NCBI GenBank assembly: GCA_023053575.1
Contig: JAKZAP010000003.1
Coordinates: 7,354,561 to 7,418,560, forward strand
Reading direction: 5' to 3'
DNA: 64,000 bases
Origin: Branchinecta lynchi
Lineage: Eukaryota; Arthropoda; Branchiopoda; Anostraca; Branchinectidae
Part shown: one piece after another, positions 62,900 to 64,000 of the stretch
Position numbering within the stretch: the first letter of the stretch is position 1
How the letters are laid out: each line of letters opens with the position of its first letter
Notes under the pieces: model-generated
Told to the model about the DNA's origin: nothing
The model's database searches: none
Seen by the model: only the letters and a program-made list of their open reading frames with translations
Position numbers and translations under genes: made by a program

Positions 62900-64000
62900 A
62901 TTAGAATATGGTAGTAAATGTGTACTGGTTGCGTTTTTCAAGCACGTATGCTTTGTTTGTAACCGGTCGTCAAGCCGGAATGAATTTTTTTTTTTAGTAA
63001 ACTTACTGCTGAATCCTGAAAAAGACTTTTACCATGAACAAGATCTAAGAGCTGTTATGGCACTTGTTACGAGTAGGTGTTACAAGAAAGTAAATGAGAA
63101 CGTCACAAAATACCCCGCCATCAAAAAATATGGTTCGGACCTGAAAACTAGAGGTCGTCCTTCCGGTGGGTTGGCCATTTTTCTTCGAGCCAGCGAGTGT
63201 TCAGCACCACCAAAACTGTTCCAGTCTGGACGTTACGCTCTTGCCGTTCAGCTGGACAATATCGTTCTTGTTAACATTTATTTACCTTGCGACCGGCGGA
63301 ACATTGCATCACATAGTTCATTTGCTAAGGCTTGTCAGAAAATCAGAACACTTCTGTCAGACATTTCACGGAAAGGAATGAAATGGGCTCTTGTTGGGGA
63401 TATCAACACTGATCTTCTGACTTCCTCTGTACGGACTAATTTATTTTTCGATTCTTTACCGGTAGCTCACAGTCTCATTGAGAAATTTCTACCCTTTTCA
63501 TATATATATAATCGTGGAGCTAATGTTTCCAACCTTGATCATTTGATTGTTTCTGCAACATGTCTTATTGACGGTATTGTTGAGGTTGATGAGGAGAAAA
63601 TTGAGGACGACCATCTGCCTCTGTCTTTCTGTTTGGTTGTCCTTGTTTCTCGAATCAGTTGTCCAAATCCCAAGAAGGCCTGGATCCAAAAGCGTAACTG
63701 GAATCGTATAGATGCTGTGCTCTGCATTTCTACGTTAACTAATCTTCTCTCGCTTTTAAAAGTTCCTTTTCACCTTCTTCAGACTGGTATAGCAGCTACT
63801 ACTTCGTCCGTTGATATTAAATATTATTATAGCGAGCATGTCCATTGCTTGAAATTGGCAGCCGATACTGCTGTACCGACTGAGAGAATTCGAGTTGGTA
63901 CAAGGAAACCTATTTGGAAAGTCAGTCCTGAAGTTAAGAAGGCAAAAAACACGTCAAAATTTTGGCTAAAAATTTGGATTGCTTGTGGACGCCCAGGGAA
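62900..64000 (+). mobile_element. non-LTR retrotransposon ORF2 start (endonuclease), runs off the window
   Basis: One frame is open from about 62,916 to the end of the window, more than 350 codons. The EEP endonuclease is recognisable: RGRPSGGLAIFLRASE, YALAVQLDNIVLVNIYLPCD, the catalytic WALVGDINTDL (GD(F/I)N motif), NLDHLIVSATC and the final DDHLPLSF. Then comes a linker (HVHCLKLAADTAVP) that parallels the linker of the LINE inserted in the polymerase gene. RT would follow past the edge. The frame is uninterrupted, so the copy may be young. Upstream, a CFVC-type pair near 62,951 might belong to the same protein. Confidence 0.8.

Noticed and set aside
1..64000. CRISPR array or bacterial operon
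   Set aside because: Introns, LINEs, SINE-like and Polinton features show a eukaryotic genome. The tandem repeats have no unique spacers of constant length.

Overview
This window is animal nuclear DNA, probably from an arthropod or another invertebrate. It holds spliced genes in phase, large introns packed with nested repeats, non-LTR retrotransposon fragments, foldback MITEs, satellites and many long poly-G/poly-C runs. Two host genes can be supported. On the plus strand, about 4.7-12.9 kb, lie five phase-compatible exons of the cytoplasmic tail of an unidentified cell-surface protein rich in ITIM/ITSM-like tyrosine motifs. On the minus strand, five exons (55.0, 50.9, 50.0, 45.2 and 24.1 kb) encode the C-terminal half of the TFIIH helicase XPD/ERCC2. 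Its last intron is about 20.9 kb long.

The centrepiece sits antisense in that intron. It is a complete, bounded Polinton/Maverick (adintovirus-like) element at 28,705-44,791, with a perfect 6-bp target duplication (TATCTG), AG...CT ends and about 650-bp terminal inverted repeats. Inside, left to right, are: a TIR-borne 102-aa gene (minus), a tRNA-like SINE, a small membrane-protein gene (minus), an 86-bp tandem repeat block, protein-primed DNA polymerase B with a SAP-like N terminus, a short-period tandem repeat, packaging ATPase, a fibre-like protein, a 58-aa protein, a pX-like core protein, the adenain-type protease, a Cys4 zinc ribbon, a retrovirus-type integrase, a coiled-coil protein, the penton protein, a pVI-like protein, the major capsid protein, and the second copy of the TIR gene.

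This looks like a full virion-forming gene set in decay. The polymerase has in-frame stops, a frameshift, two small frameshifting tandem duplications and an inserted, 5'-truncated LINE whose own 751-codon frame is still open. Penton, protease, pX and major capsid genes carry small indels. ATPase, fibre-like, zinc-ribbon and pVI-like frames are open. Nearly every element gene starts inside a TA(A/T)TAAATG motif, a likely element-specific initiator/promoter signal resembling viral late promoters.

Insertions are layered. An old CR1/Jockey-type LINE remnant (about 26.57-28.70 kb, resuming at 44.80 kb) entered the ERCC2 intron. It was then split by a GGGATCCC-ended repeat and by the Polinton, and the Polinton was in turn hit by a LINE and a SINE. 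Other repeat layers are a degenerate minisatellite (16.4-17.9 kb), a ~430-bp satellite (18.6-20.9 kb), a PHD/coiled-coil/CCCH ORF1 relic (22.2-23.4 kb, minus), a foldback element (24.3-25.3 kb), a compound repeat (47.6-49.8 kb), a TA-flanked MITE (59.55-59.91 kb), a palindromic satellite (61.7-62.4 kb) and a second LINE running off the right end. Stretches 0-1.6, 13.9-16.3, 51.0-53.6, 55.1-59.0 and 60.4-61.7 kb show no gene I can support.
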